From contig DBOM01000065.1 of assembly GCA_002299965.1 (NCBI GenBank), positions 1-64,000 of the forward strand: a stretch of 64,000 nucleotides of DNA, read 5' to 3'. This stretch comes from Caldiserica bacterium UBA646 (lineage in GTDB: Bacteria; Caldisericota; Caldisericia; Caldisericales; Caldisericaceae). Under the pieces are notes generated by a model. That model did not search any database and had not been told where the DNA came from. It worked only from the letters and a program-made list of their open reading frames with translations. Shown here piece after piece: positions 18,236 through 28,728 of this stretch. Each line of letters opens with the position of its first letter. The first letter of the stretch is position 1. A program made the position numbers and the translations under genes.

Positions 18236-19569
18236 GACACCCCAAGTATTTCAGCTATCCTATCTAACTCTTCCCGTTTAAAAATTTCTGTAGCGGTAAA
18301 TAACAGGTAATTTTCACACTTTTTATAGAATTTATCAACACGAAGTGGCGAAACAAATGATTTACTGGATAATCTATTTTTCACTTCACCAATATCTATT
18401 TTGCTCTTTACAACAAATTCATTAAAGAAAGGGTATTCAAAAACCTCAAAATTGTTTGTTTCAGCGAGTTTTCTTTGTAAATAGTGAGTAGCTTTTGTAT
18501 TAAGTAGAGCAACCTGATATAACCCATTCTTTCCTAAAAGAGACAAATACACATTTGCGGCTACAATATTTAACGCATGATTTGAACAAATGTTAGATGT
18601 CGCCTTTTCCCTCCTTATATCTTGCTCTCTCGCTCTCATTGTCATTACAAAAGCACGTTTCCCGTTCTTGTCCACCGTTTCTCCCGCTATCCTGCCAGGC
18701 AATTGTCTTAAGAACCTCGTCTTAGTTGCAAGATATCCGTTATACGGACCTCCAAAATTCAAATCCATACCAAACGATTGAGATTCCCCGGCAACAATAT
18801 CCACGCCCATATCAGCAGGCGCAATAAGCAATCCCAAAGAAATACTTTCTGCAATAGACTGAATAAGTAAGGCGCCAGTATCATGTATTTCAGAAGCAAT
18901 AGCAGCAATATTTTCAATGCCCCCAAAAAAATTAGGACTTTGTACAACTACCGCTGCTGTATTAGCATTTAACAAATTCTTCAGGTCAAAAAAATCAGTA
19001 CATCCTTTATCAAACGGGAGCTCAATAATTTCTATATTATGAGGTTCAGTATAAGTATTAATTACTTCTCTATAATGCGGATGTAGAAGAGAAGAAACTA
19101 TTATTCTATTCTTATGAGTAATCCTTACCGCCATAAGCACTGCCTCGGCAACAGCAGATGCTCCATCATAAAGGGAAGGCACAACAACATCCATTCCAGT
19201 AAGTCTTGCAAGATGTGTCTGAAGCTCAAACATAGATTGTAAATTTCCTTGACTAACCTCTGGCTGATAAGGCGTATAAGATGTATAAAATTCTTCTCTT
19301 GAAACAATTGCCTTAACAACTTCCGGTATATAGTGTCTATACGCGCCTGCCCCGATAAGAGGTTTAAAAGAAAAAAAATTCACGTTCTTCTCGGCAATCA
19401 AGTGTACCCACTCCCTTATCTCTTCCTCATCAAAAGGCCCGGGTATACTTAAAGCTCTTTTCAATCTTATATTTTCAGGAATATCTCTTATAAGTTCATT
19501 AAAAGAAGAAACGCCTATTTCCTTTAACATCCCCTTTTTCTCGTTATCTGTATTCGGGATGTATTTCAT
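18229..19569 (-). CDS. gcvPA: Glycine dehydrogenase (decarboxylating) subunit 1
   Basis: Subunit 1 of split glycine decarboxylase, 446 residues. Family blocks: NFFSFKPLIGAGAYRHYIP, YTPYQPEVSQGNLQSMFE, PSLYDGASAVAEA and QSFGMDLNFGGPYNGYLA. The N-terminus IPNTDNEKKGMLKEIGVSSFNELI is also typical. It forms a heterotetramer with GcvPB. It starts four bases after gcvH, with a GGAAAGAGTG ribosome site overlapping the gcvH end. Confidence 0.95.
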   Translation of the reverse strand: MKYIPNTDNEKKGMLKEIGVSSFNELIRDIPENIRLKRALSIPGPFDEEEIREWVHLIAEKNVNFFSFKPLIGAGAYRHYIPEVVKAIVSREEFYTSYTPYQPEVSQGNLQSMFELQTHLARLTGMDVVVPSLYDGASAVAEAVLMAVRITHKNRIIVSSLLHPHYREVINTYTEPHNIEIIELPFDKGCTDFFDLKNLLNANTAAVVVQSPNFFGGIENIAAIASEIHDTGALLIQSIAESISLGLLIAPADMGVDIVAGESQSFGMDLNFGGPYNGYLATKTRFLRQLPGRIAGETVDKNGKRAFVMTMRAREQDIRREKATSNICSNHALNIVAANVYLSLLGKNGLYQVALLNTKATHYLQRKLAETNNFEVFEYPFFNEFVVKSKIDIGEVKNRLSSKSFVSPLRVDKFYKKCENYLLFTATEIFKREELDRIAEILGVSC

Positions 19570-19573
19570 TTTA

Positions 19574-19960
19574 TCACTCTTTCCGATATTCTGAATATTC
19601 CTTATCGCTCATCAAATTACTTACTTCATTAGGATCCTTAACCTTTATCTTCACTATCCACCCCTTGCCGTAAGGGTCCTGGTTGATGATTGACGGAGTA
19701 CCAACAACATCTACATTTACTTCAATTACTTCTCCTGAAACAGGGGCATTCAAATCTGAAGCAGCTTTTACAGATTCGATTGTTATAAATACTTCACTTT
19801 GCTTCACTTTCTTTCCTTTGGCTACTTCTTCAATGTATACAATATCCCCAAGCTTATCCTGGGCATAATCAGAAATGCCAACTGTCGCGATATCCCCGTC
19901 TAAACTTACCCACTCATCTGACTTTGTATAAAAAATACCTTCCTTTAATTTATAGCCCAT
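19574..19960 (-). CDS. gcvH: Glycine cleavage system H protein
   Basis: Lipoyl carrier protein of 128 residues. The lipoyl lysine sits in ITIESVKAASDLNAPVSGEV. The TKSDEWVSLDGDIATVGISDYAQDKLGDIVYIE block is characteristic. ATG 19960 has GGAGG eight bases upstream. It heads the gcvH-gcvPA-gcvPB subcluster. No gcvT (T-protein) or dihydrolipoamide dehydrogenase is found in this window. Confidence 0.95.
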   Translation of the reverse strand: MGYKLKEGIFYTKSDEWVSLDGDIATVGISDYAQDKLGDIVYIEEVAKGKKVKQSEVFITIESVKAASDLNAPVSGEVIEVNVDVVGTPSIINQDPYGKGWIVKIKVKDPNEVSNLMSDKEYSEYRKE

Positions 19961-20015
19961 AATAAATACCTCCAACTAGAAAATTTTTATATTCTACTAC
20001 AAAATCGTCAAATTC

Positions 20016-20816
20016 TCAATACAGATTCTTTGAAACACGAATAAATTCTTCGAGAGAAAGATTTTCCCCACGAATTTCGATGGGCAAACCAGTATTAATA
20101 ATTGCATTTTTTAAAATATCCCCATCAAAATCTTCCTTTAATGCATTAAATAGAGTCTTTCTTCTTTTAGAAAATGCTCCTTTAACTACACGAAACAATA
20201 AGTCCTCGTTTACAGATCGGATATCTGTCCTCCTCACAAAATTAATAAGCGTAGAGCTCACAAGAGGCATAGGATAGAAAAAATGAGGGGGAAATGTTTT
20301 CAAGAATTGTTTCTTAAAAAAGAAGTCTGAAAATATAGTAATGGACCCGTAATCTTTATTGCCCGGACTAGCAAGAAGTCTTTTAGCAAACTCTTTTTGA
20401 AACAACAAAACTGCTCTATTTATTGTCTTAGTTTTTGCAATTTTTACAATAAGAGGGGAAGATATATTAAAAGGAATATTGCCAAATAATTCTTCAACAT
20501 CCCACTGTGAAAAATCAACCTTTAACGCATCCTGCATCACAATTTCAATATTTTCATAGCAGACATCTTCATAATATGGTTCAAAACGCTTGTCTTTTTC
20601 TATCGCAATAATTTTTTTTGCTCTCTCTGCAACAGAATTCGTAATAAAAAGAAATCCCGGACCAATCTCTAAATATGTCTTGTCACTCGCAGGATTTATT
20701 GCATCTCTAATATAAAAAATGGCAGAACGATCTATAAGAAAGTTCTGCCCCAATCGCTTTGAAGGGTAAAGAGAATATTTTTTTATCAGTAATCTAATCT
20801 GCTTGGAAATTTCCAT
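20016..20816 (-). CDS. rsmA: 16S rRNA (A1518/A1519) dimethyltransferase RsmA/KsgA
   Basis: A 266-residue SAM-dependent rRNA N6,N6-adenine dimethyltransferase acting late in 30S maturation. Motifs: LGQNFLIDRSAI, motif I as LEIGPGFLFITNSV (one Gly of the usual GxGxGxLT is replaced by Phe), IAIEKDKRF and the catalytic NIPFNISSPL (NLPY equivalent). It begins inside the end of the 3D/G5 protein gene (31-base overlap), matching the common rpf/yabE-rsmA neighbourhood of Firmicutes. Confidence 0.94.
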   Translation of the reverse strand: MEISKQIRLLIKKYSLYPSKRLGQNFLIDRSAIFYIRDAINPASDKTYLEIGPGFLFITNSVAERAKKIIAIEKDKRFEPYYEDVCYENIEIVMQDALKVDFSQWDVEELFGNIPFNISSPLIVKIAKTKTINRAVLLFQKEFAKRLLASPGNKDYGSITIFSDFFFKKQFLKTFPPHFFYPMPLVSSTLINFVRRTDIRSVNEDLLFRVVKGAFSKRRKTLFNALKEDFDGDILKNAIINTGLPIEIRGENLSLEEFIRVSKNLY

Positions 20817-21763
20817 TTGCCTGGAAGCAAGTAGACGGTAACTGCTCTTCTACCCCATTGTAATGCATCCTCTGTTGAATAAAAAAAGACATCAATGATA
20901 TTCCCTTTTATTGCGCCACCGGTATCCCCTGCAACAGCATACCCGTATCCCTCTATATAAAGGAGACTTCCCAATGGGATCACATTGGGATCTACAGCCA
21001 CAACACCAACTCCGCTCCTTAATCCAGTTGCTGTAACCCAGGGATTACCATCTGTTTCTATAACACGTGGAGAGTAAGCAGTTGAAACCATTGCATATTT
21101 TTTTAAATACTCACCATTAAAAGAAGCTTGTCCTACTTCATATAATTGAGATACTGCTGGCTTAACAACTTTTTCACTTAATAATTCATCTGTAATCTTT
21201 TCCCCGCCAAAATAAACAGTATAAAATTCTTTTTCAAGTATTCCATCCGCACCATTTCTAAATTTTACAACCTTTTCTTTTTCAAGAAGTCGATTTTCCC
21301 TATAAACTACTGTAAATGGAATAACAACTTCGACTTTTCTAACAACTTCTACATAATGCTTTACAATAATTTCTTGGTTATCATAAATTTTACTTTCTAG
21401 ATCAAAATTTACATAGTCCCTGTTTCCAATATCAATATTCTTCTCATTGAGTAGCTCCTGAACAGTCTTTTTTTCTGTAAAAAATGACAATTTTTTCCTA
21501 TCCACCATCAAATGTACAGGTCTTGTTCGCCCAATAACAATTTCGCCCCTGTAAAGTGTTTCGACAAGTCCGGGAATTACAACATCATTCTCTCCTATGC
21601 CTATTTCTGCTTTGATCAGTATTTCATTGACAGTAAGAGTTTTTACAGAAAAAACCCGAGTTACATCAGCGCCATCAACAATTGAATAGGAGCGAATAAA
21701 AAACAATGAGCAAGAAAAAAGGACAAAGACAGAAAACAATATAATCTTACTAATTTTTTTCAT
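20786..21763 (-). CDS. Secreted G5/3D-domain cell-wall protein, YabE/Rpf-like
   Basis: A 325-residue exported protein. An N-terminal signal/anchor helix (residues about 5-22) is followed by one or two DUF348 repeats (RPVHLMVDRKKLSFFTEKKTVQELL), a G5 domain (VEVVIPFTVVYRENRLLEKEKVV) and a C-terminal 3D domain (STAYSPRVIETDG...IPLGSLLYIEGYG...AGDTGGAIKGNIIDVFF). The Asp triad of the 3D (lytic-transglycosylase-like double-psi barrel) domain is intact. ATG 21763 follows AAGGAGAG. Likely a peptidoglycan-remodelling or resuscitation-type enzyme acting outside the membrane. Confidence 0.87.
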   Translation of the reverse strand: MKKISKIILFSVFVLFSCSLFFIRSYSIVDGADVTRVFSVKTLTVNEILIKAEIGIGENDVVIPGLVETLYRGEIVIGRTRPVHLMVDRKKLSFFTEKKTVQELLNEKNIDIGNRDYVNFDLESKIYDNQEIIVKHYVEVVRKVEVVIPFTVVYRENRLLEKEKVVKFRNGADGILEKEFYTVYFGGEKITDELLSEKVVKPAVSQLYEVGQASFNGEYLKKYAMVSTAYSPRVIETDGNPWVTATGLRSGVGVVAVDPNVIPLGSLLYIEGYGYAVAGDTGGAIKGNIIDVFFYSTEDALQWGRRAVTVYLLPGKWKFPSRLDY

Positions 21764-22412
21764 TGCTTTTTCTCTCCTTAAGCTGCTTTTCGATTGATTC
21801 AAGCCGCATATCTATACCTTTTAAGGTGCGAAGAAGTTCCCCCATCCAATCAATATCAAAATCACGCATTGAAACAGGAGTTAATTCGTCAACGTCTTCT
21901 AATTCATCCATCTCTAACCCATTAATTTGAGCTACAAGTGAAAGCTTGTTTTTCGCAATAAGCTCATTTTTTGCCGAATTTCCAACAAGTCGCGTAAGAA
22001 AAATTGTAGGGAAAAAATAATAAACCCCTCCGTCATCTGTTATAAGATTTGCCCCTTCACAAAAACTTATAAGCGACAATGGAGAAATTTGAAGTATATT
22101 TCCATTACTTAAAACAAAAAGTATAGATAGCTTCTTTTTGTCATTATTTTTAATACGTGCAAACTGAAAAATCATCTTTTTGCTTATTTTAATTCCTTCG
22201 TCCCAGAAAATTTGTCTTGCTATCTCAGGAAATGCCTTTTTGAACTTCTTATCAACCGTTTTTACAAAGTGAACAAGAAAAATAGAATAATCTGTATAAA
22301 AGATACCGTTCTCCTCATCCAGAACTCTAGTTTCTCTTATCTTCTCCTTTAATATTTTTTTTGAAGCACGGTTGACAGTTAAAAAGGCACCTTTCAATGT
22401 CTTTACTCTCAT
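21750..22412 (-). CDS. Uncharacterised protein between tsaD and the 3D-domain gene
   Basis: A 220-residue protein I do not recognise. It is preceded by a strong GAGGAGG ribosome site and overlaps the following gene start by 14 bases, so it is clearly expressed. The middle has alternating hydrophobic strands (KLSILFVLSNGNILQISPLSLISF), a basic helix-rich N-terminal third, and a C-terminal acidic stretch followed by a heptad-like helix (MGELLRTLKGIDMRLESIEKQL, split here by eye) suggesting oligomerisation. No membrane helix or signal peptide. Cytoplasmic role unknown. Confidence 0.6.
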   Translation of the reverse strand: MRVKTLKGAFLTVNRASKKILKEKIRETRVLDEENGIFYTDYSIFLVHFVKTVDKKFKKAFPEIARQIFWDEGIKISKKMIFQFARIKNNDKKKLSILFVLSNGNILQISPLSLISFCEGANLITDDGGVYYFFPTIFLTRLVGNSAKNELIAKNKLSLVAQINGLEMDELEDVDELTPVSMRDFDIDWMGELLRTLKGIDMRLESIEKQLKERKSNEKN

Positions 22413-22467
22413 TAAACCTCCTCATAAATTAACACAACTAAGGCAATAGTTTAACAAAAATAGAATT

Positions 22468-23475
22468 TTATGCAAGTTTAAGCCTTGATACAGCATCCAG
22501 ACGAAGATCACTTGTTTGTCCCGCTTTATATCGCATAGCACCCGCCATTGCAATCATTGCAGCATTATCCATAGAAAAGTTTGGCCCAGGGAAATAAACA
22601 TCCATGGCAGATTTCTTTGCAAACTTTTCTCGGAGCCTCTTATTCGCCGATACCCCTCCTACTACGCCAATGGCCTTGACATTGAAGTCCTTTGCAGCGC
22701 GGAGTGTCCTCTGAACAAGTATATCAGTCAATGCTTCCTCAAAGCTTGCAGCAATATCACTGATATGCTTTTCTATTTCATTTTTATGCTGATTCAAATA
22801 ATAAATCCCTGCAGTTTTTAATCCACTATAACTAAATTCATACGGAGAACCTTTAAAATTTAAACGAGGAAAACGGTAAAAATGAGGATCTCCTTTGCTA
22901 CCAAGCCGTTCAATAGCAGGCCCTCCCGGGTAACTGTACCCCAAAGCCCGTGCAAACTTATCAAGCGCCTCGCCTACTGCATCATCTCTTGTTTTCCCTA
23001 TCAATTGATACGAGAGATGTTGCTTCATCAAAACAAGTTCAGTATGCCCTCCAGATACAATTAGAATAAGTAGTGGAAAAGGATTACTCGTTTGATATAG
23101 AGGAGAATCTTCAAGAAAAAGCGAATATATATGGCCCTCGAGATGATTTACGCCAACAAGAGGAATGTTAAGGCTAAATGAAATTGCCTTTGCCGCTTCA
23201 ACGCCCACAAGTAGAGAACCAACAAGCCCCGGACCATAAGTCACAGAAACAATATCAATATCTTTTAATGTTTTACTGGAAAGATTCAGGGCTTCTTTAA
23301 GTACATATCCTATAAGTTCGGCATGTTTTCTCGATGCAATTTCAGGAACTATTCCTCCAAAATCCCTATGAAATTCATCCTGAGACGATAGGACGTTGCT
23401 TAATATTTTTCCTTTCTCGTTTAAAACAGCAACCGCTGTATCATCACATGATGTTTCAATCCCAAGAATGATCAT
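22468..23475 (-). CDS. tsaD: tRNA N6-adenosine threonylcarbamoyltransferase TsaD
   Basis: A 335-residue ASKHA-fold enzyme that transfers threonylcarbamoyl to A37 of ANN-decoding tRNAs. Motifs: GIETSCDDTAVAVL, the metal-binding SRKHAELI and NHLEGHIYS histidines, SGGHTELVLM, and DNAAMIAMAG near the C-terminus. It lies in a tsaE-tsaB-rimI-tsaD gene order that brings the whole t6A transfer complex together; tsaC is not in the window. Confidence 0.96.
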   Translation of the reverse strand: MIILGIETSCDDTAVAVLNEKGKILSNVLSSQDEFHRDFGGIVPEIASRKHAELIGYVLKEALNLSSKTLKDIDIVSVTYGPGLVGSLLVGVEAAKAISFSLNIPLVGVNHLEGHIYSLFLEDSPLYQTSNPFPLLILIVSGGHTELVLMKQHLSYQLIGKTRDDAVGEALDKFARALGYSYPGGPAIERLGSKGDPHFYRFPRLNFKGSPYEFSYSGLKTAGIYYLNQHKNEIEKHISDIAASFEEALTDILVQRTLRAAKDFNVKAIGVVGGVSANKRLREKFAKKSAMDVYFPGPNFSMDNAAMIAMAGAMRYKAGQTSDLRLDAVSRLKLA

Positions 23476-23923
23476 TTAACACCTTTCGCATTATAAGCCC
23501 AGACTCCCCATCGCTATAATAATCAGGAATTATGCCACTAAACTCGAATTCCAGCTGTTTGTACAATTCCTGGCCAGCTATATTTGTTTCTCGTACCTCA
23601 AGATACACTTCTTTCTTTCGCTTCTTCGTTGCAAGCTTTATTACAAACTCTATCATCTTTCTGCCAACACCTCTCCTTCTATAATCAGGATGCACTGCAA
23701 TATTTATAATGTGTACTTTCTCGGGTTCTATCCATATACCAAAGAACCCAATAATTTTATTTAAAAACTTCACAACATAGTATCTTGAATTACTATTAAA
23801 TAGATAATCCATTATGAACACTTCTCTCGGCCAGGGATCGGGATAAGATAAAGTTTCGATTTGATATATCGCTCTTAAATCCTTTGTCGTTGCTAATGAA
23901 ATATGTAGAGCTAACCCAATCAT
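23456..23923 (-). CDS. rimI: Ribosomal-protein-alanine N-acetyltransferase RimI-like
   Basis: A 155-residue GNAT acetyltransferase. The acetyl-CoA loop is HPDYRRRGVGRKMIEF, followed by YLEVRETNIAGQELYKQLEFEF as in RimI. In bacteria rimI commonly lies between tsaB and tsaD, as here, and acetylates ribosomal protein S18, although broader targets are known. It overlaps tsaB by ATGA and tsaD by 20 bases. Confidence 0.88.
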   Translation of the reverse strand: MIGLALHISLATTKDLRAIYQIETLSYPDPWPREVFIMDYLFNSNSRYYVVKFLNKIIGFFGIWIEPEKVHIINIAVHPDYRRRGVGRKMIEFVIKLATKKRKKEVYLEVRETNIAGQELYKQLEFEFSGIIPDYYSDGESGLIMRKVLNDHSWD

Positions 23924-24549
23924 TTTTCCCCTTTGAATATCAAATTTACAGAACGGAGATATGTGGGAATAAGAGAAAGAGGATCGTCTACTATACTTCC
24001 TTCTGTAAACTTCTCAAAAGATTTTTTTGCAAATTCATTCAACGTTGGAATATGCACAATCACTCGTTTCCCCTTTAAAACATTTTTCAAAGAGCTCACA
24101 GGAGTGATAATTGTGGCTTCAATTTGCAACAATTCCTCCAGATTAATGCATAAATCCTGTTCCATTCGTTTTCCAAAATTAAAACGAGAGACAAAATATG
24201 CGTTTCTCCCAGCAGGAAGAACCGGTATCACTTCTTCCTCAAACCCCGACGCAATAAGCTCAAGTGAATTTAAAGCAACTAAGGGTATATTAAGCAAAAA
24301 AGCAAGCATTTTCCCTTCTACCACACCAATACGCGTCCCTGTAAAACTACCAGGTCCTTTTACAACCGATATAAAATCAATATCCTCCGGAGAAAAAGAA
24401 AAAAGCTCCATCATGCTTTTCACCACATAAAGAATATTATTTGGCTGCTTTAAAGGAGGATTTTCTGCCACAGAAAAAAATAACTTTTCCTTGGAAGAAA
24501 ATACAATCATCGTAGGAGAAAACGCATTATTAATACAAAGTCCATTCAT
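23920..24549 (-). CDS. tsaB: tRNA threonylcarbamoyladenosine complex dimerisation protein TsaB
   Basis: A 209-residue inactive TsaD paralogue that scaffolds TsaD and TsaE. The GPGSFTGTRIGVVEGKMLA block is the TsaB hallmark. The N-terminal ATP-loop is divergent (MNGLCINNAFSPTMIVF rather than ILAIDTS), consistent with a structural role. It starts 20 bases inside the tsaE end, with a GGAGTG ribosome site. Confidence 0.9.
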   Translation of the reverse strand: MNGLCINNAFSPTMIVFSSKEKLFFSVAENPPLKQPNNILYVVKSMMELFSFSPEDIDFISVVKGPGSFTGTRIGVVEGKMLAFLLNIPLVALNSLELIASGFEEEVIPVLPAGRNAYFVSRFNFGKRMEQDLCINLEELLQIEATIITPVSSLKNVLKGKRVIVHIPTLNEFAKKSFEKFTEGSIVDDPLSLIPTYLRSVNLIFKGEK

Positions 24550-25015
24550 TAATATTCACTCCTTGTTCTAATATCTCTATAGAAAGAATTCTTTTATTCT
24601 TCCCTGCTTTCTCTATGCGGATTTCAACAGATGGTTCGATATAATTCTTCACTTTTTCTGCCCATTCAATAAGAATAAATCCATCCCTGTCAAAGTATTC
24701 AAAAAATCCCAATTCATCAATCTCCTCAAGATCCTTCAATCTGTACAAATCAAAATGATAGAAAGGTACTTTTCCTGAATAATACTCTCTAATAAAAACA
24801 AATGTAGGACTATCAACATTTTCTTCGATGCCCAATCCTTCAGCAAATCCTTTTGCAAAAACAGTCTTACCAGCACCTAATTCACCTTCAAGGAATAGCA
24901 CTCCTTTCTTAGTGCTGCTATCAATAAGATGCATTGCAAGATTCTTGCCAATCATTCTCGTCTCTTTCTCACTATGTGATACAATATTTGCATTTTTCAT
25001 TTTTTCATTGCCCAC
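24530..25015 (-). CDS. tsaE: tRNA threonylcarbamoyladenosine ATPase TsaE
   Basis: A P-loop ATPase of about 156-161 residues. Walker A is LEGELGAGKTVFAKGFAEGLGI, with VDSPTFVFIREY and LYRLKDLEEIDELGF plus LIEWAEK following as in TsaE. Two starts are possible. GTG 25015 lies two bases after the predicted transcription start, fitting a leaderless mRNA; ATG 25000 gives a shorter protein but has only a poor ribosome site. It is the first gene of the long minus-strand run down to murJ. Confidence 0.92.
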   Translation of the reverse strand: MGNEKMKNANIVSHSEKETRMIGKNLAMHLIDSSTKKGVLFLEGELGAGKTVFAKGFAEGLGIEENVDSPTFVFIREYYSGKVPFYHFDLYRLKDLEEIDELGFFEYFDRDGFILIEWAEKVKNYIEPSVEIRIEKAGKNKRILSIEILEQGVNINEWTLY

Positions 25016-25023
25016 TCGCCCAT

Positions 25024-25051
25024 ATAATAACAAATATCACTAAACTTTCAA
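25024..25051 (-). promoter_or_regulatory. Promoter of the tsaE operon
   Basis: On the minus strand TTGAAA (25051-25046) and TATTAT (25029-25024) are separated by 16 bases. Initiation would fall at about 25017, practically at the GTG 25015 start. Confidence 0.55.
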
Positions 25052-25211
25052 AGAAAATAAGGATGTAAATTATATAAAAAAATATATTGCTTTCAACTTA
25101 TTGTAAAATTTTTGAGTTTCAATCTATTTTAAAAAGACAATGTCGTACAAAAATATTTTCACTGGTCCAATAAGTATGTATTAACATTTTAAAAATTTTT
25201 ATTTTAAAGTA

Positions 25212-25239
25212 TTGACATGGAAACCAAACTTTATATAAT
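25212..25239 (+). promoter_or_regulatory. Consensus promoter of groES-groEL
   Basis: TTGACA (25212-25217), a 16-base spacer and TATAAT (25234-25239) give a perfect sigma-70/A promoter. Predicted initiation is about 25246, inside the CIRCE operator. The remaining bases between tsaE and this promoter (25052-25211) are AT-rich with no gene or clear structure. Confidence 0.9.
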
Positions 25240-25243
25240 ATGT

Positions 25244-25270
25244 TTAGCACTCCAGGTAATAGAGTGCTAA
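25244..25270 (+). promoter_or_regulatory. CIRCE operator (HrcA binding site)
   Basis: TTAGCACTC (25244-25252), nine bases, then GAGTGCTAA (25262-25270): an exact match to the CIRCE consensus. It lies over the transcription start of groES, so HrcA should block initiation when chaperonin is abundant and release on heat shock. No hrcA gene is in the window. Confidence 0.96.
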
Positions 25271-25304
25271 AAACAATAAATATAACGGAAAAGGAGGTTT
25301 TAGT

Positions 25305-27217
<1,913 letters not shown>

Positions 27218-27233
27218 TATCTAAAAATAGAAT

Positions 27234-27264
27234 AAAAATGCCTCTCGCAAGGAGAGGCATTTTT
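27234..27264 (+). terminator. Intrinsic terminator of groESL
   Basis: A 13-bp perfect stem (27234-27246 with 27252-27264), a five-base GCAAG loop, G/C core GCCTCTC and a flanking T-run. The A/T symmetry would also let it work in reverse. Confidence 0.9.
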
Positions 27265-27452
27265 ATTTGCATTAAATCTTCATACTAAAGTATACAAACA
27301 ATATTTTACATAAAACTTTTTTCTTTTGACTAAAATCTGTAAGTTAAACAAAAAATCTAAACTCACATATTACAAAACAACAATTCCTAACGTAAACTTC
27401 GTAAAATACGATGCACGCCATTTTAAATACTTCCTCAAAACATCATCCCTCA

Positions 27453-27480
27453 TTGCAAATCTGCAATCTTGTTATATAAT
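27453..27480 (+). promoter_or_regulatory. Promoter of the Clp-fold protease gene
   Basis: TTGCAA (27453-27458), 16 bases, TATAAT (27475-27480), followed by an AAGGAGGG ribosome site. The stretch between the groESL terminator and here (27265-27452) is AT-rich and I see nothing else in it. Confidence 0.65.
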
Positions 27481-27498
27481 AATAAAAAGGAGGGCGCG

Positions 27499-28359
27499 AT
27501 GAATGAAACAAATAGCATTGTTACCATTTTATTCTGGTCTTTTATACTTCTTGCGCTGATCAGTCCTTGGTTTAGGCAAAAAAATCTGGAAAGTGCACGA
27601 CTCTCATTAATACACAAAATAGAAAAAAAGAGGAAATCACGAGTTATCGCGCTTATTCACAGACAAGAAACAATGGCTTTGCTCGGCTTCCCAATACTGA
27701 AATACATAAATATAGAGGACTCGGAAGCAATACTTCGAGCCATAAGATTAACACCAAATAAAATGCCTCTAGATATTATCCTGCACACCCCAGGAGGATT
27801 GGTACTCGCAACAGAACAAATAGCTCATGCATTAATACAACACAAAGGAAAAGTCAGCGTATTTATTCCCCATTATGCAATGAGCGGAGGAACAATGATT
27901 TCTCTTGCCGCTGATGAGATTATAATGGATGAAAACGCTGTTTTAGGCCCCGTAGATCCACAACTGGGACAGTATCCTGCTTCTTCCATTTTGAAAGTCT
28001 TAAAGGAAAAAAATAAAAATAAGATAGACGATGAAACATTAATTTTGGCAGATATGGCAGAAAAAGCTGAGCGCCAGGTAAAAACATTTGTCAAAACAAT
28101 ACTCATCTCAAATGGCTATTCTGAAAAGAAAGCCAAACAAATTACAAAAATATTGACAGAAGGCAAATGGACTCATGATTATCCCATTACGTATCAAGAA
28201 GCAGAAAAATTAGGATTGAATGTTTCCAAAAATATGCCAGAAGAAGTTTACTTGCTAATGAATCTATACCCCCAAAATCCAACTTTAAGACCATCTGTAT
28301 ACTATGTGCCGCTTCCATATAAACAACCAAAGAAAATACCAAAAAAACCATCAAAATGA
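27499..28359 (+). CDS. SDH-type (serine dehydrogenase proteinase) Clp-fold membrane protease
   Basis: A 286-residue membrane-anchored protein with one N-terminal helix (residues about 5-22) and a Clp/crotonase-fold protease domain. Recognisable blocks: IALIHRQE, PLDIILHTPGGLVLATEQIA, YAMSGGTMISLAADEIIMD (the Ser before GG is the likely nucleophile) and AVLGPVDPQLGQYP. This is the PF01972/SppA-related family. ATG 27499 with AAGGAGGG is the better start than an upstream in-frame codon. A role in membrane-protein or peptide turnover is inferred. Coupled by ATGA to the next gene. Confidence 0.8.
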   Translation: MNETNSIVTILFWSFILLALISPWFRQKNLESARLSLIHKIEKKRKSRVIALIHRQETMALLGFPILKYINIEDSEAILRAIRLTPNKMPLDIILHTPGGLVLATEQIAHALIQHKGKVSVFIPHYAMSGGTMISLAADEIIMDENAVLGPVDPQLGQYPASSILKVLKEKNKNKIDDETLILADMAEKAERQVKTFVKTILISNGYSEKKAKQITKILTEGKWTHDYPITYQEAEKLGLNVSKNMPEEVYLLMNLYPQNPTLRPSVYYVPLPYKQPKKIPKKPSK

Positions 28360-28649
28360 ATAATGACAATGATACAATAAACATTAATAAAGTCGAAAGA
28401 ATTGCAAGAGTAGCAATAGGTATTCTAATTTTCTATCTTGGCACTCAGATAACAAATATCAAAAATTTATTCGATACAGGATATTATATGTCTCCTTCCG
28501 CAAAATACCTATTTGCTCGGATAATTGCCTTATCTCCAAATACTTTTAGAATTATTGGCTGGTCTGCTGGATTTGTACTCATCTTTACGGGCATTAATGG
28601 CTTCTGCCCTTTCTATAAACTGTTTCACATCAATACAAATAAAAAATAA
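28356..28649 (+). CDS. DUF2892 small membrane protein
   Basis: A 97-residue protein with two hydrophobic helices. NKVERIARVAIGILI at the front and GWSAGFVLIFTGINGFCPFYKLF at the back match the YgaP-like DUF2892 transmembrane domain, including the G-x-CP-x-Y motif. A roughly 30-residue insertion between the helices is longer than usual. Function unknown; overlaps the protease gene by four bases. Confidence 0.75.
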   Translation: MNNDNDTININKVERIARVAIGILIFYLGTQITNIKNLFDTGYYMSPSAKYLFARIIALSPNTFRIIGWSAGFVLIFTGINGFCPFYKLFHINTNKK

Positions 28650-28682
28650 CAGAAAAAGAATATTTTTTTGATGCTTCCAGTT

Positions 28683-28728
28683 AAAGATCCTTGTAAAATA
28701 AATTATAATTTATTTTACAAGGATCTTT
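28683..28728. terminator. Bidirectional terminator, 21-bp perfect stem
   Basis: Bases 28683-28703 pair perfectly with 28708-28728 around a four-base loop, with A-run and T-run flanks, so it can end both the plus transcript (DUF2892) and the minus transcript (GNAT gene). Its minus-strand reading encodes the last residues and stop codon of the GNAT protein. Confidence 0.85.

Noticed and set aside
19961..20015. Glycine riboswitch before gcvH
   Set aside because: Only 55 bases separate rsmA and gcvH, too short for a glycine riboswitch, and no hallmark helix is visible.
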